From Kappaphycus alvarezii (taxonomy: Eukaryota; Rhodophyta; Florideophyceae; Gigartinales; Solieriaceae), in contig NADL03000675.1 in the NCBI GenBank assembly GCA_002205965.3, positions 558,001-622,000 of the forward strand: a DNA stretch of 64,000 nt. The letters are read 5' to 3'. The notes under the pieces were generated by a model. That model was not told where the DNA came from and did no database searches. It saw nothing but the letters and a program-made list of their open reading frames with translations. The translations under genes were made by a program, and so were the position numbers. Below, in pieces: positions 26,070 through 38,730 of the stretch; positions within the stretch are counted from its first letter, which is position 1; every line of letters starts with the position of its first letter.

Positions 26070-28590
26070 AAGGCATGTCCGTGTGCTTATATATTCCGAA
26101 AATGAGGCAGAATCGCGCGGGACGACCTCAAAGGCCCGTTGTTCTATCTTACTATACATTACACCATATTTTTCTGTACGGCGGTACTGTACAATTTGTT
26201 GAACATTACATTACATTATAGCTTGTTAAAGTATACTCTGTTACAGTTTAGATTGCTGCATTGTACTACACGGTAGACTATTAGTATGTACACTCCATTA
26301 CAGACAGAAATAAGCGCTCAGAGCTGTACTGATTGTTAGGAATTTTCGTGTGGCACTACGTTCTTGAGCCTTTCTTCTATGGTAAAGTAGGCGTGTCGCT
26401 AAACTCTTACTTTTTAAGCTTAAAACCATTCGCTCGCATCAGTCCCTAATGGAACATCTGGCCTCACTTTAGGGAATGACATCACTCTTCAAATATTAAT
26501 CTATCAAAAATTTTCCTCTTTGCTAATAAGCTATCACAAACATCATTTTTTTTTAATTTTTTAAAGCTCCACATATGTACATGATCCTCCGTACCTTGGT
26601 AAAAAAAAGGCTCCATTAGCATATTTCTAATGATAAAAACGGCTCTGAAGGTCACCAACTAAAAATAATCTACTTTCTGTGTAATACTTTGGTTCCATCT
26701 TCGGCTACTCAGTTTCATTTACGTAGTTCGAATGCGTTACCCCATTTTAAAACTTTCAGGACTGATCCACTTTCTGTAGATACATACAATTTAATTATGG
26801 TCTATTTGCACTCCTACAGGATAGCTTTTTGCCCTTACTACTATTCTGTCTACGTAGTCCATATTTCTTATCCTATTCATCTAATCACATTGAATAAGAT
26901 ATACAGTTGGTGTCTATTTTAGATTAAGTTTTCTATAAAATCCACTAGGAATCGTGGGTTTTAGTGGAGTAGGTGTTCTAGAGATATAAAAATTGCGAAC
27001 AGAAGATTATTTCTCTGTAAATAATTTTTGTTCTCTTTATCCTTTGCAAACACAGTCACCCTTATACCTATTGTTCTCGTAAACCCACGAAAGCAAGAAC
27101 ATGGACTTGCAGAGCGAGACAGCCAAATACAGGATCTGATGAGGCCCAATTCGGCCACAACACCAATCAAACATAGAAAAACAATACATAGACATAGCCT
27201 TAAGCTAAGATAAAAAGTTGAACGAATTGATAGCTGCAGATGTGCAACAGAGTTCAAAAATACATAAAAAATCCCATCAAGTCTTGAAATAAAGGAATAT
27301 TCTCACGAATGTTCCTAAACCAAACAAATTGTATCCGATATTAAAAACAATCATAGCAGTCGAACCCAATAAATCCCAAACTTATGGGTTCTGAGGAAAT
27401 GTGTAAGTATAAAATCGCACAGCAAATCAAATTACTTCTCAGGGCACTTCTTCCTGTGCCGATAATAAATAAGTTACCTTCTTGCTTGTAAAGAGCCTCG
27501 CTGCATTGGACATAAAAATAAAAAACTATCAAAAAATATCATTCATAAAATTCAACTGTTATACACGAGAAAAGAAGTCTACTGTTCTTTCAAGCTCGTC
27601 GCTAACGCCATCAGTCCCATTTTTACTTTGATCTTTCGCGGCATTTAGTATAATTACGACCATTCAGCCGAACGAAGTCTCTCTTGATGTTAAAGTTATA
27701 TTGAAATTCCATATAAGCAAGGTATGTGGTTGGTTCAAACTGCCTATGATCCGGCGTCTGCAAATTACTGCGTAGCTTATGGGGACTGCGTTTTCTCAAC
27801 TGTGTCAGAGTCTCGCACCGAAGTTTGCAATTTTGAAGCATGCTGAGACAATCAGAAGCGAAAAGTAATGAATTACTACCTCCAATTATACGTACGCATA
27901 ATGAAAAACAAATGAAGAGAATTACCTTACAATTATTCCTCAAAAATACCAAAATTGCAAAATATGAAGCATTGTCCGACAAAAAAGAAAGGTCTCCTTT
28001 TATCTCCGAGTCAGTATGATCCAACTAAAAATCCTTTTAATTAAAGAAAAAAATATTCAATAATATTAAGAAGTGTTGTACATCTAAAAAGCCATTTTTC
28101 CAGCTCTGGTACACCATGAACCTACTATACAATTCTTAAGATTTATATTAGCTTTGTTTTATATAATATTCCTGTGGGTATAACGCAATACTTACGAAGG
28201 TTTGCGTTTGAGCAATCGAAAGTTTCATTGGATTTCAATTTCTTTGACTGGTTAATTGGTAAGTTGACTGGTTTCAAATAAGATTGATTCCGCCTATACT
28301 TATAACTCCCCCCAAAAAAGATACAGATTTATCAGCTATAAACGTATATCTGAAACAGTGGTACCAATTATGAATTCAGCGCACTCTCAAACGGTTGAAA
28401 CAACCAAACGAAAATTTTGCAGATCCTGCAACTACATTGCAAATAATTATACAATTTTCAATTTGAGGGCAGATGAAAATACCAAGCACTTCTATAAACA
28501 GGGTTTAATTAGCATTTTATCCACCCTAACGCATCTTATTCCATCATTTCGCATTGCGCTTGTTCTACACCAACTTCTAGAAAAATAAAT
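26070..28590. other. AT-rich region without recognisable genes
   Basis: Only short motif-free frames. TGTAC-type units occur near 25998-26010 and 26174-26205. A 133-codon minus frame (27623-28024) shows no family features. Confidence 0.4.
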
Positions 28591-28599
28591 GTGACGCGT

Positions 28600-29540
28600 G
28601 AAAGCCCTAACAAATATCTAGAAATAAAGTATTCTTTCATTACGCCAGGAAGTAAAATGAGATGCTCAATTTGCAGGAGATATTTAATGGAGCAAATTTC
28701 TGTCCAAAACGTCCTCAAGGATCCAACAGAAGAGCACAGAGAGCCTCTCAGCGTCTTTACTTCAATAATTTTCGAGCACAATATGCGCAGTGTCTTCCAA
28801 GAGTCCTAAAAAGGTGTAGACATTGTCAAGTCCATGCAACAAAAGTGGTCGTTACGGTGTCCATATGGAGAACGCGATTAATTCTAGCTACAGATCCTCA
28901 CATGGGCTTTACAAAGGCGTGGAGACCCCGTTTTAAGTCATTCTTAAAAACTCATCTTCAATCCATTCTCATAAAACTTCGTCTAAAGTCGGCAGGAGAT
29001 CATGTGGCCTTGAATCAAGGTAAATGGAAGAAAAATTTATTTTGCGATGACAAACGCTTCCGTTTGGATGATATATATGGGTCCCATAATTGGTAGCATA
29101 ATTTTCGATACAAAACTTTTCTTCTTAGTATAAAACAGAAGGTTTCTGACAGTGCAATATTTTGGGGAGAAGTATCTAGTTTTGAGAGAGATTTGGTTGT
29201 TTTGAACAGAAAAAAACATCGAAGACCTACCTGAAGGTGATGGAGGACCACCTTATTCTTTTTTCGAACACTTTGATGCCCTTTTACTGTACTTATCAAT
29301 AAGATAATGTTCCATTCGTGTTAGTCGATATTAGAGGAAGTGGTTTTAGGAGAATAGAATTCGGTTAGTGAACTGCTCGCGCAGTCTCCGGACTGAAATT
29401 CAATCGAGAATATTTGCAGATGGCTATTTCCAAATTTACGCGGAATGAATGGCAGAATGGGTCAGTATAAGAGCTTGTTGGTTGTTTGAAATGTCGAATA
29501 GGTGCATGGAGGTCATAGAGCGATTTGGCTGAACTACTCA
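28600..29540 (+). pseudogene. Tc1/mariner-type transposase relic, copy 3
   Basis: A more diverged copy. SAGDHVALNQGKWKKNLFCD then DKRFRLDD (28990-29080) matches the first catalytic block of Tc1 transposases. FWGEVSSFER (about 29160) follows, and SPD-stop-NSIENICRWLF (about 29380-29430) matches the DLNPIEN block. The upstream DNA-binding part (from about 28660) is barely recognisable. There are multiple stops and frame changes. Confidence 0.65.
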
Positions 29541-29549
29541 TTATTGAAA

Positions 29550-31940
29550 AGTGAACTAATTGGCCGCGAATCCCTTTAACTTACTGCTCTGCTGAGCTGG
29601 GTGAGGTTGCTTAAAATTACACCTGCCCCATGTTGACATTTTATACTTTTTTCACTACATTTGCAGAGCTGTAAAAACTGTCCTTTGGAACCACCGTTTA
29701 AGAGTGCACTGAATTCATAATCGATACTACTCTTTTAAATATATACGATTTTAGCTGATGAATTTGTATTTGGGGGGTGCGTTATAATTTGAGTCCAAAG
29801 AGTAAGCCGTTCTTTATTGATTTAATATCTCGAAACCTGTCTTATATAGGCATTTATGTTTTTCAAGCTAGTAAATCTTCCAGTAGTGATATAGTTACGA
29901 CCATATCTGAAAATGAGAAGTAAAATTAGTAAAGATATAGAATCTAAGATAATGTAGTTACAATAGATATTACCAAAATACAGTTCCTTATAGGTGTATC
30001 TCAACAAATATATTGTTGAATAAGGTGCGATCCCAGGTAATGACTTCGAATATCTTATATAACCTGCGATTATAGAAGCTATAGGTAAGGTAACAAATGT
30101 AATTCGATTGGCACTCGTACTGTATTGCTAGTGGCAGAGATTATTTTGGTGATCTTTTTCGATTTAATTCTCTTTACAGGCCATACCACTGCCATCCGCA
30201 GGTACTACATTGTACAGTAAGGTCATTTATGTCGATTAACGACCACAATCGGTCTTGGTACTGTGATATCAACCTGATTGGACCCGAGGGTGTATTACGG
30301 ACCACTGTCCCCCAACTTGGACATCATATTTTCGCAGGTGAAAGGCACCTATTGGGCCAAGTGTATACTTTACTCATCTCTAACTTTGATCTCCCGTACT
30401 TGGCTGAAAATTACCTTACCCTGCCGTCGTGGATAGTCCTAATCTAGACGACCAGTATTAATACCTACCTGGCCACTATGGTCCCAGAATAAAGAAACAC
30501 CCCAGTGTTGGCTCTGAACTTGACTCCCAACTTCCGCCTTTGCAGCAACCATACTAACGGAACTTTGGCTATAGCCACTTTCTCAACCCGGTTTCCCATT
30601 TTATTTATCCTCTCTCTATCCAATATTATTCTAACCCTTGCACTGTTTGTATGTGATATTTAGTCACACTTGGCGCCCGAACTCCGGCGTCTATACAAAA
30701 ACAGGAACTTCAAAGTTGTTGATGGTGACAATACCGCTGATCTCCAAAGTAGATACTCAGCACTGCTGACCTACTATTACGTCTCCTTTTAAATATTGCA
30801 ACTGGATTGTACACGTTTCCTTTGACTCGATTGTTCTCATTTTTCGGGCACTCCACGCACCTCAGCCCGGTCTTATAACCTGGAGGACAATCATACCGTC
30901 CAGCCGTCCAAGAAACTACCCCCCTCTACCAACCCAGCTTCTCCTTGCCGTTGGCGAGCTGGGCCACTGTAATGCCGGTTGCTCAAAAATAAAGAGGGAT
31001 ACATAACACCCTGTGAGACTTGATGTATGTGTGTTGGTTTTCTCATTGCCTAACGGTATTACGTACCTAAAGGAGAGCAACTGCGCACCGCACATTGCAC
31101 CACGGTAATGTAAAAGCCCATATAATGGGTTATATTTCTAGCGGTATCTTGCTGTCGTAGAAGCCCAAGTTAAGGTTTTAAGGTCCAGTCCCATACAATT
31201 AGTTGTAATACGGACAATAGCTTGAGCTTTAGGTTGCTGCAGTATAGTCACTGGTCACAACTGAAAACATGGTGCAGTCATTCCTCGGTTCTCTTTCCTG
31301 TTCACACTATATTCTTTAGTAACATGTCTTCTGTGATTTATTTTACACAGATATGTGCTTTAATTCTCATAATTTTTTCATCCAGAAAAATTTTTCACCA
31401 CTGTAGAAGAGAGACTAACCCCCCTAAAACCTTTAAATTCCCTAATCTGCACCTCCAAACTTTTCTCTTGTACGGTATTTCACAGTGCATGATCAATATG
31501 CTGTATACTCTGCCGTATTCAGCGTTCTAGGGATATATAAGGTATGCAAATTTTCTACTTATTAGAGAGTCTACTCCATTAATCTTCTGAATTAGATATG
31601 GAATAACGCTGAAAAGAAAAATTAAGGTCTGCAATTCTTTGCACAAATATGGAATTGACATGTGGCAAGCAAAGCTGAAATTTCACTACTTTACGAAGTG
31701 CCATGCAAATATTTTTTCGTTGGAACCCACAGCAGGAAGTCTCATCTTCGGCCTCTAAACCACTCAAGTCCTAAACTACTACCATATCCCTTATATATCT
31801 CCCCCCTCCGCATCTCTCCCTACACCCTATCCACTATCCATGTTTATAAACGAGATCGCAGTACTCTCGAGTTAGCCTAATATAGTTGCGACGCAAGAGC
31901 ATCTCAGCCACCTCCAATCAATCCTACAGCCACATTAGAC
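29550..31940. other. stretch without an assignable gene
   Basis: Short frames only. A 72-codon frame at 30229-30447 has no motif I recognise. The region is less AT-rich near 30.2-31.1 kb, which may mark another degraded insertion. Confidence 0.4.
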
Positions 31941-31947
31941 CCTATTA

Positions 31948-32690
31948 ATGGGTTGGAACCCGCTGGGAAGGCAAAGCAACAAAGGACTAACCCTTACAAA
32001 CTTCAGGATCGGAGAGTGGGAAAGGGGGGATTCTTCGCGATTCAGCGCTGAAGAAGACTTGATCATCGTGACGGAGGTCCCTGCTCCTAAATCCAACGTT
32101 TCATTGTACGGAAACGTATCGAAGCGGCTCTAGGTGGCTGTATAGCGCGTCAATTTCATCCCGAAGACGAGAGAGAACTTATCTGCAAAGTGTGCGCAAG
32201 ACATATACAAAAGGCTTCAAGTGGCTTTCGAAAAGACGTAAAGAGGGATCAGATGCGTTAGAGGGTAGGAGAGTAGTTTGGAGAGGATATTAAACTGCCG
32301 ACGACGATGAAAGAGGTCAGGAACGACACTGGAGCGAATAAAGAACACGAGAAGAAAACAACCAAGAGCGTGATGAGCAGAAGAAGAGAACTGGACGCAA
32401 GTTGATGACTATGGCGACAAATCAGAGAGGTTCAGACTCGTCGTGTGTTGAAAATCTTACTAATGAATCAGACTCTCCGGTGAGGGCGACGCCAAAGTAG
32501 GTCGAAGGGATTGCAAAGGTTGCCCCAGCGTTTGGAGAGATATTTCTCTTTGCGATCCATCTCAGAGATGCAGAAACGGTTCGAATGGAGATGAACCGGA
32601 CCATCTGGAGAGACTTCGCGGAATTGAAGCAGCAAAAGAGCTCGAAATGGAGAATTTTAAGTTGATTATCAAAGTATTTTCTAATAACTA
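31948..32690 (+). pseudogene. decayed Myb/SANT-like DNA-binding relic
   Basis: The segment RFSAEEDLIIVTEVPAPK (about 32035-32090) with YGNVSKRLEAA resembles the start of a Myb/SANT or trihelix domain. Charged helices follow in other frames, ending near 32690 with IEAAKELEMENFKLIIKVFS. That order (SANT-like domain, charged linker, terminal helix) occurs in accessory proteins of Harbinger-type and related transposons. Identification is by look only. Confidence 0.3.
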
Positions 32691-32699
32691 GAAATAGAG

Positions 32700-34355
32700 C
32701 CCTACAGGCATAGTCTTGAGTACATTTACGACGGCTAATTTGCATCCTTGTCTTTCAGATTTGCCAAGCTTCCTATCACGAGGGAACCCTGTCTGGCTTC
32801 GGAGGCTCTCGCTCCGCTCGGCGGAGCCACGCGAACTTTGTTCTGACTCCTCCTGGCCGCATTCTAATATGAAATGTTTAGTTTTTTTTTCTACTCTTGA
32901 TGTTGTTTTGCGAATTTCACCAACTGTTCTGGTGAAAGAAGAGGACATCATAAGCATGCAGAAGTCCGCAGCGGGAACAAAAACACCGGAAGGTTGTAAA
33001 AACATTTCGAAGAGATAGGGACAACCCTAATTGAGTCTCCTGAAGTTTCATTTTCCTGTTGAAGTAGACATTATCAAAATTCGCCTTGATTTCATTTAAT
33101 ATCCATTCCAAATTTATCCTACTGCGAGACATTTCAATGGTGAAGGCAACCTAAAAATGCTGTTCATAATTCACCTGCAGAATACACCTTTCGCTATATG
33201 CACTATTAAACCTTTACGTCGTTTTTGAACTGGCCTGAAAGCATATTGAATAAGCTCATCGGTTCGTGTAACATACTTATAGTAAATTTATAGTATGCTT
33301 CCTCTCATGCCCGTCGTACGCGACGAGCTGAACCATATGACTTCTACTGTGCCTTGCTATCATAAATTTTGCCCAATAAATAAAACCCACACAGTTCTGT
33401 GGTCCTCTGATTTTTGCATGAATCGCACTGGCGTAAGTAGAAGCACTCAGTTGCATGAATTCTGAGCTGAGACTGACTTTGAGAATGGGTTGTTTTGTAG
33501 TCAGAAACCATTCAATACTTTCTCAGGAGATTTCTGAGAGCTGAGAACTGTGCTTTAGAAAAACGTTTCTAGATCACACCCCGAAGCTGGACGTGCGAGG
33601 AGATGCAACATGATGCACGTGGCGAGGACACCATTCACAGGGTACCGATTTCTCTGCGTTGACGTCTTCGTAACAGGCCACGACATGATTTTTTATACCT
33701 ATGAGATTTTGTTTCCAATTTCAAGAAGCGCACGCAATATGCGTTGCTGAACGTCTTAAGGTTGAGTAAAAAGCATGAAATTATTATCTTGTCGCTCCTT
33801 ACTAGTATATTTGTGAAATATTATTGAGTTTAATGTACTTCATGTGCCGCTCTCATGATGTTTTTCGAGAATGTGGACGCACATTGCCTTTGCCACCCTT
33901 GCTTTGGCATGAGTCAAACGAGAGCCTATCTCCACTTCAATGCTCTGATCCGAAGGGTTGCTTTTGTGAAGTCTTTTTTTAGTCCCCTGTTAATGGTATA
34001 TTGCGGTTGATTCTATTGGCTCTCAAGAGTACCGAGGTTAGTAAAAATAAATCTAAGGGCATTCCACTGTAATGATCATAAAATTCATTTCAAGATTCTA
34101 GAGAAACTGACTCCAGTGGCCCATGAGAAACTCAATGATTTTCACTATTCTTTGTTTTTAAGTGCTATTTGTGAAATATTTATTTTCTGAATTTCTTTAA
34201 GCGTGAACTCATTAGTATTAAAATTGGGCACTGTAAAGTACAGTGTAAAGTATTCAGCATTTCTGCCATTCAAATTGGGTACCGTAGAGTACATTTTGCA
34301 TTATGCATAAATGCGATGCACACGTCAAAACTCAAGGTCTATGCGTAAATGGTGT
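32700..34355. other. stretch without an assignable gene
   Basis: No coding signal. A 7 bp GC-rich hairpin (GCTCCGC/GCGGAGC, 32811-32827) stands out from AT-rich surroundings. Two related 27 bp segments AATTGGGxACxGTAxAGTACA lie at about 34218-34246 and 34268-34297. Confidence 0.4.
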
Positions 34356-34363
34356 AAAAATAT

Positions 34364-34373
34364 CCCTAATGTC
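34364..34373 (+). repeat. left terminal inverted repeat
   Basis: CCCTAATGTC, identical to the reverse complement of the right end. It is preceded by ATAT and followed within 8 bp by an imperfect palindrome TATGAT...GTCATA (34381-34402). Confidence 0.85.
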
Positions 34374-34583
34374 AATTTTTTATGATCTTTATATGTGTCA
34401 TAAAATGTAAACGTTGCATAGTTACACAGATTTGACCGTTTGTCAAAACCAAGTTCACAGTGCTGTTGTACACGTTGTACTGTCAGCCCACCAAGTTTGA
34501 GGTCTTCTTGTGGTGTATTTTGACCACAACATCTCTTGAATTGGGGTTCTAGGAGGGGATAAAGAAGGTCAAAAAATGCCCCT

Positions 34584-34601
34584 TGATCAATATATTGATC
34601 A
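34584..34601. repeat. subterminal palindrome, transposon left side
   Basis: TGATCAATATATTGATCA is a perfect 18 bp palindrome about 220 bp inside the left end. A related sequence, TGATCAATATGTAGATCA, lies at 38653-38670 about 70 bp inside the right end and matches at 16 of 18 positions. These are candidate transposase-binding sites. Confidence 0.6.
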
Positions 34602-34652
34602 CCAGGTCCCTTTACTAAGCTCTCAAAGAATAAGTTTACTGCGATTAAACGT

Positions 34653-37600
34653 CTACTTCCTCCGCCTTTGTCTCTTGCGTAGAGTAGGCCCACCTTGCGC
34701 CTCAGTGGCAGAACTACTGGGCCGCTTAGAACGTAGTCTAGAGGCAGGTTCAGGGCGCTCTACTGCGTGCGACGAAGCTCTAGCGTTGGCTCTTGTCTGT
34801 CGTGGACTTGCACCGATCTCCTCTTCCCCTCCGTCATTTTGAACCCCCTCCTCAGACTGATCATTCTACTCTTCAACCCCCTGGCCAGAGTGTCATCCCC
34901 TACAATTTCCTTCATTTCTTGGAGAATCGACCTGTGCAGTCTGTCGCAAAGAAATACGACTGCTGCCACCAGTTAGTGAGCTTTCTTTACTACGTCTCGA
35001 GCTCGTGGGTTGTGAGGAGTTACACGAAGCTTGACCACCTTGTGTGTATGCCAAAGACTCCAGCAACTGCGACGCAAACCGGGGTGAATACGAATACAAA
35101 GAGTAGTTCCACACAAGAACAATAATACGATGAACGATGTCCCCTTCTAGGCGGAGGGTTTGACCACATAGAGCACAGTAAAGGGCCTTTCCCTGCCTTG
35201 GTTCGTGTCCAGTAACCACAAGTCTTAGTGCGCCATCTGCAGCATTGAAAAAGGCCATCCTCTTGCTCTTACGGTTATGAGCAAGACCCACCAACCGCTT
35301 AACCTCCTCTCTTGGCAGATTATGTCCACAAGCTTCCCCCTCACCGACACATACGTTTCCTTGTGTCGCATCCTCTCGCTCTGATACGGTTGCTGCATAA
35401 CTGAGCAGCTCTGTTGCCAAATCAACCGTGAAGGCATTAATGGATTGGACGCTATTTACGTGATTGCGGAAGCTATCCAGAGATCCAAATGAGTCAGCAG
35501 ATTCCAACAGCTCACGTTTCTCATACATTCTCCATCCAATAAACGCATTGATAGAAACCGTTTTGATAGTCTGCGAAACAACCTTCTGCTCCCATTGAAA
35601 GTGGGAGGATGGAGATCTTAGATTAGCTCGCATCTCACTAGCACCATCGACTCCCCCTTTCGTCTTTGAGTAAAAGCTCTGTACCCATGCTTAAATAACT
35701 TGAGAGGTACAAATGGCCCATTCTCCCTTACATGATCGTCAACACCTTTCCAGAACGTCAGCTTAGACTTTAGGACATCCCTTTGCCCTGCTTAACAAAC
35801 CCAGGTATCGTTGCCTCAGATTCATGTGCCCATTGTACTACCACGGAACCAGTTTCCCTTAGAGCAGTCTCGCAAATGCTTAGGACTGTCGGCGGAAAGC
35901 GCACCAGAACTACGTACAAAACACCTGTCTCTGCCGCACAAATGTAAAGTGCCAAACCAAAGCCAAGCACCAGGAGTTGATGCAAAATTTGCCCCATGTG
36001 TTCTTGGGGAACATACTTTCTAAAGGTAGCGTCTCCAACATCGCATCTAATTAGGTCCACATTAGACAGCGTTGCAGATTCCCAAGGGTTGAGGCTGCCA
36101 CTCGAGTCTTAACTTCGACACAGGCCAGTGCTAGACCTTCTTCTTCCTGTTGAATTTCCCCATCCACCTCCAAATTCCAGTCCGGGAATGAACTCTTTTT
36201 GAGGAGAGCTATACCATCGGGTGAGCATGCAAAATAACCGTCCTCCCTCATCGATATCATCCCAACATCACAAACACCTCCCTTACATAACTCATGTTCC
36301 TCAGTGCACATAATACAGTATCCTCTGTTGCACTTCCACGCATCATAGCCTCTGTTGAGACTTTCGAACTGAACCATCCACCATAAAACAGCTCAAACCA
36401 TATTTCCGGCCCCCGCTCAACACGCACATTCTGAGTCAAACCCAGTGCCCTCCTGACTTCTGCATTTGCAAGCAACAAAGTACCAGCATTTGTTCCGGTT
36501 ATCCTAAATTGCCGTAGTACAAACCAATCGGCACAACGCTGTCCAATTGTCAACGGCACACACCTTCTTCGAATACAACTCTGCACAATGTCCTTCAATG
36601 CCTGGCTCTCATCGCTAACAAGTAGGGACTGAAAGAAAAGGGAGCTCCTCAAGTCGACACTCGGCTTAACCACAGCCACCCATGTGTTAAGAGTATCTTG
36701 AATGCTGGCTGGAACTGTATACATGAATCGAAGAACGTTGCAAAACGTTTTAGTTCCCCGCTCACGAACGGCAACCGATGCCATGCGATTCTGTCCCACG
36801 CGTCGGCCGGTAGCCCCAATAAACTTTGTTGCGATAAATGATGCTGGCCCAAGTGCAGGATTGTCGTCTATAACAAACTCATTCCTTCTGTCAAATTGGG
36901 AACCGGGTCATTCGGAGCAGCTTCGCTTACGTCCTGCCGTGAGTCTGAAACAGCTGGAACCAATCCATTTGACTGCTGCGCATGACCACCCCGTTCTTCT
37001 TCTACATAAGACTGCGTTCTAACATCCCTTCCATCTCCTGCCTGACTTGGTTGATTTGCAGCAACCCTCCACCCTCCAAATCCAAACTCTCACTCCCACA
37101 TCCATTATCTTCCTCGTTGCGTTCAGCACCTTCTTCCAACAAGTCCCCTCTAGAAGGATTTAGAAAAACATCGCAACAAACGGGTGAGCATTTAACAAAT
37201 GGTCTGAAACGATGAAGACAGATCCAACGCCGAACTCCGCCAGAAGCTTCATAAACGACTCCTTGCCGTATCCCCTATCGGCGGTGACAATGCAGGTGCT
37301 CAGTGATTGCTCTCCACACCGTCAATAAAAGGGTCAGCAGCTTTCTCACTGAGTAACTTGCGGCTCTCCTCGACGTCTGTAGCGCTGAGCAAAAACTATC
37401 CTGAATAGCGCATCGGCCACCAAATCCGCTGAATGTCCCTCTGTCAGCCTTCCTGTCAGAAATGGTTTTCACTTGATTGTCCCCTGCCCGTGTAACTCGT
37501 CGTCAAGGGTTGCAAGTAGTTGCAGCGGGTTGAAAAAAACCTTCTTAGTCTCTCGAAACGCAAGCGCTTCAAATTCTGACAAATGCCGAGTCCGATCCCG

Positions 37601-38546
37601 CTGTGCAAACCATCTTGTATTCCCATCCTCACCTCTACCAGTGGGCGAATACGCCTTGATATTTCCGGAGATGAAGCGGATCCTCTCCAAAGATGGTGGA
37701 ATGCACCCAATCTGTCCAAGAAGCTGAATAGAACGTTCAAATCCGAGTCGCAGAGCATGTGAAAGAAGCAGAACAGCAACAAACGAATACATGTCAGACA
37801 AGGTTATTTGCGACCGCTCTAGCTTCTTATGTCTGATGTATTCATTAAGCCACTGACACAACTGTCTCAAGAGACCATCCAGAAGCAAAACCACAATTCC
37901 AGCCCTTGTCGGAGAGATACCTCTGACACTACTCTCCAACTCCAAGTTTGGACTGCATTTGAGCAGAACGACCTTGCTCGATCCCCTATGGCCTTGTTGA
38001 TAAACTGCTTTTCGATCTGAATGGAATTGCATGCATCATTTCCCAACAACCACCCTGACTTGGGTCATCTCTCCTGCTTCTAGAGTTTGCAGCTTCTCTT
38101 CTTCTTCCCCTACCTCTTCCTCGGGGATTAACAGCACTTCCTACGCCAGCCGCCCCAACCCAATCGACGCTACACCTCTTCTGCCCTACCTCTGCCCCTG
38201 CCTCTCCACGACCTACAGTAGCAACCCTCCCACCCCGTCCACGTTGCCTTGGCTGTCTTGTTTCGGCTGAGTTCCGGAGAATTTGTTACTTGAGCTCCGG
38301 GGGAGCTTGACGCGTCGCGGGAGCATGCGCAGTATCGTTTTCGTGGCGCTGCTCGCCATGTACGTTTGTTGGAGATGATGTAGGGGGTTGATGTGCGTGT
38401 GTTGGAGGTGGTGTAGGGTCGTTAAGTTGGTCAAGGGCGGGAATGTTTTCGATAGGGACGGTCATGTGGAAGGGTAAGTGTGTGGTGAGACACGGCAGTG
38501 CACATCTCGAGAACGACTGAACGGATTTTAATGATTGAACTTGCAT
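34653..38546 (-). CDS. piggyBac-family transposase with YqaJ-like nuclease domain between catalytic D2 and D3
   Basis: Read in order on the minus strand. First, a disordered Pro-rich then Arg/Gly-rich N-terminus (38546 to about 38030; start uncertain, one in-frame stop). Next, a helical transposase N-domain (SDMYSFVAVLLLSHALRLGF, about 37800). Catalytic block 1 is LLATLDDELHG (about 37487-37516) and block 2 is VTADRGYGKESFMKLL (about 37245-37290). Then comes a nuclease-like domain (about 36560-35850) with RQFRITGTNAGTLL, MRGSATED, SPDG, CVEVKTR and MGQILHQLLVLG, the motif order of YqaJ/lambda-exonuclease PD-(D/E)XK enzymes. Block 3 is KGGVDGASEM (35642-35662), followed by SINAFIGWRM. A Cys motif YCALCG (about 35165) and a basic tail KRQRRK end at 34653. 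About five single-base frameshifts interrupt it. Predicted role: excision and insertion of this element; the nuclease role is unknown. Confidence 0.8.
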
Positions 38547-38652
38547 TGTGTTCCGGACGAGCCCTTCTTTAAAGTTGTGTGACCGGATTCATGATTTGAT
38601 CTTCTGTAAGATAGCCAAATGGGCTCAAGTGCGGCTTACAATTCAGCTCCCC

Positions 38653-38670
38653 TGATCAATATGTAGATCA
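38653..38670. repeat. subterminal palindrome, transposon right side
   Basis: TGATCAATATGTAGATCA, embedded in a longer imperfect palindrome with arms CCTGATC/GATCAGG. Partner of the perfect palindrome on the left side of the element. Confidence 0.6.
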
Positions 38671-38730
38671 GGAGAGGTCTACCGTTCAAAACTGCAAATT
38701 TTGATTCTGATCACAATATCGATCAGTGCG

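Noticed and set aside
32811..32827. GC-rich 7 bp hairpin as a terminator
   Set aside because: No gene ends nearby and no following T tract in a meaningful position.
34325..34693. 122-codon minus frame at the transposon left end
   Set aside because: It runs across the mapped terminal repeat and out of the element and follows the transposase stop; treated as chance.
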